Part shown: piece by piece, positions 62,663-64,000 of the stretch
Position numbering within the stretch: position 1 is the stretch's first letter
Layout: each line of letters opens with the position of its first letter
From: Mycolicibacterium lutetiense
Lineage (GTDB): Bacteria > Actinomycetota > Actinomycetes > Mycobacteriales > Mycobacteriaceae
Assembly (NCBI RefSeq): GCF_017876775.1
Contig: NZ_JAGIOP010000002.1
Coordinates: forward strand, 3,224,001-3,288,000
Length of the DNA stretch: 64,000 nt
Direction of reading: 5' to 3'
The notes under the pieces: generated by a model
Seen by the model: only the letters and a program-made list of their open reading frames with translations
What the model was told of the DNA's origin: nothing
Databases searched by the model: none
Made by a program: the position numbers and the translations under genes

Positions 62663-63403
62663 ATGGACGCCCACGAACTCCCCCTTGAAGAGCTGATCTC
62701 CCCTGCCCGCTACCAGCGGTATCGAGCGGCCGCCCGCGGCGATACAGCTCGCGCGGCGCGGCTCTACATGTGGAACTGCGACCTCTCCGCGGCTTACTGG
62801 CCATCAATCGCACTCGTCGAAGTCGCCATCCGAAACGCCATCGACTCGCAGCTCTGCTCCCACCTCGGCGTCACACGCGAAGACGGCTGGCACGCCGAAG
62901 TCCTCGCCGACCGCCCACGCATCCACCTGACCGACAAAGAACTCGACAGGGTCAAGAAGTCGATCGACGCGTTCGAGCGCAGGAACAACCCCGCCGGTCA
63001 GCCCCGCGTGGAACCCACCGGCGGCGACATCGTCGCCGATCTCAGCCTCGGGTTCTGGGTGTCCCTCGTCGGTGAAGGCATCCCTCGTCGTCACGCGAAC
63101 GTCTACGACTACTTCACAAAGCTTTGGCGGCCATTCCTCCACAAGGCCTTCCCGCACTACGGACCAGGTATGACGTCGGCTGGTCCACTGCGTAACCGCC
63201 TGCGCACCTTCGAGCTACTTCGCAACCGGATAGCCCACCACGAACACATCTTCACCCTCAGCCCAAACCACAACCTGGACAACATCATTGCCCTCGCTGG
63301 ATTCATCGACCCTGCCCTCGCGGACTACCTCCGGGGCAACCAGCAAGTGACAGCAGTAACCAGCCGGTACAGCAGCCAAGTCCTCTTGCAGCCGTCGGAA
63401 TGA
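62663..63403 (+). CDS. Abi-family HEPN protein (abortive infection-like)
   Basis: This 246-residue protein starts ATG at 62663. It has the Abi_2/AbiF-type layout: a helical N-terminus (ISPARYQRYRAAARGDTARA), an AAYWPSIALVEVAIRNAID helix, and the HEPN motif RNRIAHHEHIF near residue 187, where the R-x4-H pair is the predicted ribonuclease site. Such proteins cause abortive infection by RNA cleavage and are often controlled by an RNA; a structured leader lies 25 bp upstream. Confidence 0.82.
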   Translation: MDAHELPLEELISPARYQRYRAAARGDTARAARLYMWNCDLSAAYWPSIALVEVAIRNAIDSQLCSHLGVTREDGWHAEVLADRPRIHLTDKELDRVKKSIDAFERRNNPAGQPRVEPTGGDIVADLSLGFWVSLVGEGIPRRHANVYDYFTKLWRPFLHKAFPHYGPGMTSAGPLRNRLRTFELLRNRIAHHEHIFTLSPNHNLDNIIALAGFIDPALADYLRGNQQVTAVTSRYSSQVLLQPSE

Positions 63404-63450
63404 GACGAATTCTGATCCGGCCTCATGACCTACTCGGCGACCAGCGGTCG

Positions 63451-63660
63451 CTAACGCCCGCGGGGAATCACGATTCGGGATCGCTGCACCGTGGACCCAT
63501 CGGGCAGGTCGGCGCGGAGCCCGAGGATCTCGAACTGATCGGGACTCGCGTTGACTGTTGCGATCTGCACGTTCATCGCGTCGGGGAGAAGCTCAGCGAG
63601 TGCCTGTTGCAGCGCTTCTGCAGTCTCGATACCCAGCTGAACTGGGTCGGCGTTGCCCAC
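63451..63660 (-). CDS. Small unknown protein (1)
   Basis: This 69-residue protein starts GTG at 63660, 2 bp after the upstream stop. It reads as a helix followed by strands (DAMNVQIATVNASPDQFEIL, DGSTVQRSRIVIPRGR). No family recognised. It forms a two-gene minus-strand unit with the next gene. Confidence 0.6.
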   Translation of the reverse strand: MGNADPVQLGIETAEALQQALAELLPDAMNVQIATVNASPDQFEILGLRADLPDGSTVQRSRIVIPRGR

Positions 63661-63662
63661 CG

Positions 63663-63875
63663 TCAGCTGCCTCGGTGCTTCTGAACGAGCTTGCGGACCT
63701 CGGCGTCGTTGGGCGTGATTCCCATGCCCTTCATCTGCTTCTTGACCTCGGCGATGGCGTCCGACTCGGTGCCACCCAAGGGGATCTGGATCCCCGCCGA
63801 GAATTGCTTCTCGAGGTCACGTTGCAGCTTGGCCATGCCGGCCTTGTTGGGGACGAACTTCCCTGAACTACTCAC
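63663..63875 (-). CDS. Small unknown protein (2)
   Basis: This 70-residue protein starts GTG at 63875 with AAGGAG 10 bases upstream. It is charged and helical (NKAGMAKLQRDLEKQFSAG, AIAEVKKQMKGMGITPNDAE). It resembles short proteins found in phages and integrated elements, but I cannot name it. It is coupled to the downstream small gene. Bases 63876-64000 hold its upstream region only. Confidence 0.6.
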   Translation of the reverse strand: MSSSGKFVPNKAGMAKLQRDLEKQFSAGIQIPLGGTESDAIAEVKKQMKGMGITPNDAEVRKLVQKHRGS

Positions 63876-64000
63876 CTGACGTCTCCTTGTATCAGCCCGG
63901 CGCGGCCAGTCCGCAGTCGGTCTCCGAAGTAAGTCCAGCATGCTCCACCGACAAGCTCCTCGGCCCGTGCTGACCTGTTCCCAGCGTCCGGCAAACCGGG

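Overview
The window looks like chromosomal DNA of a rapidly growing mycobacterium (Mycolicibacterium, M. smegmatis-like). The basis is high GC, GTG and TTG starts, an ESX-1 type VII secretion locus in its usual order (espE-F-G1-H, eccA1-B1-Ca1-Cb1, PE35-PPE68-esxB-esxA, espI, eccD1, espJ, espK, espB) next to whiB6 and espM, and mycobacterial IS1634- and ISL3-family elements.

Layout. (1) 1-580: one partial and one complete small EspC-family or EspC-like secreted-protein gene. (2) 660-4061: a nested insertion. An IS1634-family element, flanked by an 89-bp direct repeat, carries an ISL3-family element inside its transposase gene. (3) 4.1-29.2 kb, minus strand: the ESX-1 locus. eccE1, mycP1 and espL are not in the window. 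The espJ-membrane protein-espK block has been duplicated and one copy has decayed. (4) 29.6-32.6 kb: a second MinD-like ATPase, the regulator espM and divergent whiB6. (5) 32.8-45.5 kb: housekeeping and conserved genes (DivIVA-domain protein, pirin, PPOX oxidase, a three-gene GTPase/GAP1 cassette, nitroreductase, DODA-type dioxygenase, rmlA, a DUF1023 hydrolase, a lipoprotein, a small T7SS-target-like protein). (6) 45.6-63.9 kb: accessory DNA. It holds a coupled DDE transposase-like and tyrosine-recombinase-like pair, a WXG100-WXG100-toxin-immunity cassette whose toxin ends in a putative PD-(D/E)xK nuclease domain, and a 6.7-kb segment bounded by two res-like repeats, one abutting a serine resolvase gene. 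That segment carries a broken lipoprotein gene, an unknown gene and a split ApeA-like anti-phage HEPN gene. Beyond it lie two DNA-binding-type proteins of unknown role and an Abi-family HEPN gene preceded by a structured leader resembling an abiF RNA.

How it fits together. EccB1/Ca1/Cb1/D1 form the inner-membrane translocon, EccA1 and EspG1 are cytosolic factors, and EsxA/B, PE35/PPE68 and the Esp proteins are substrates or co-factors. WhiB6 and EspM are the local regulators. The right-hand third reads as a defence and mobile island (toxin-immunity, ApeA, Abi, resolvase, transposase) with several frameshifted or decaying genes. Functions come from remembered family motifs and gene order; no database search was possible.
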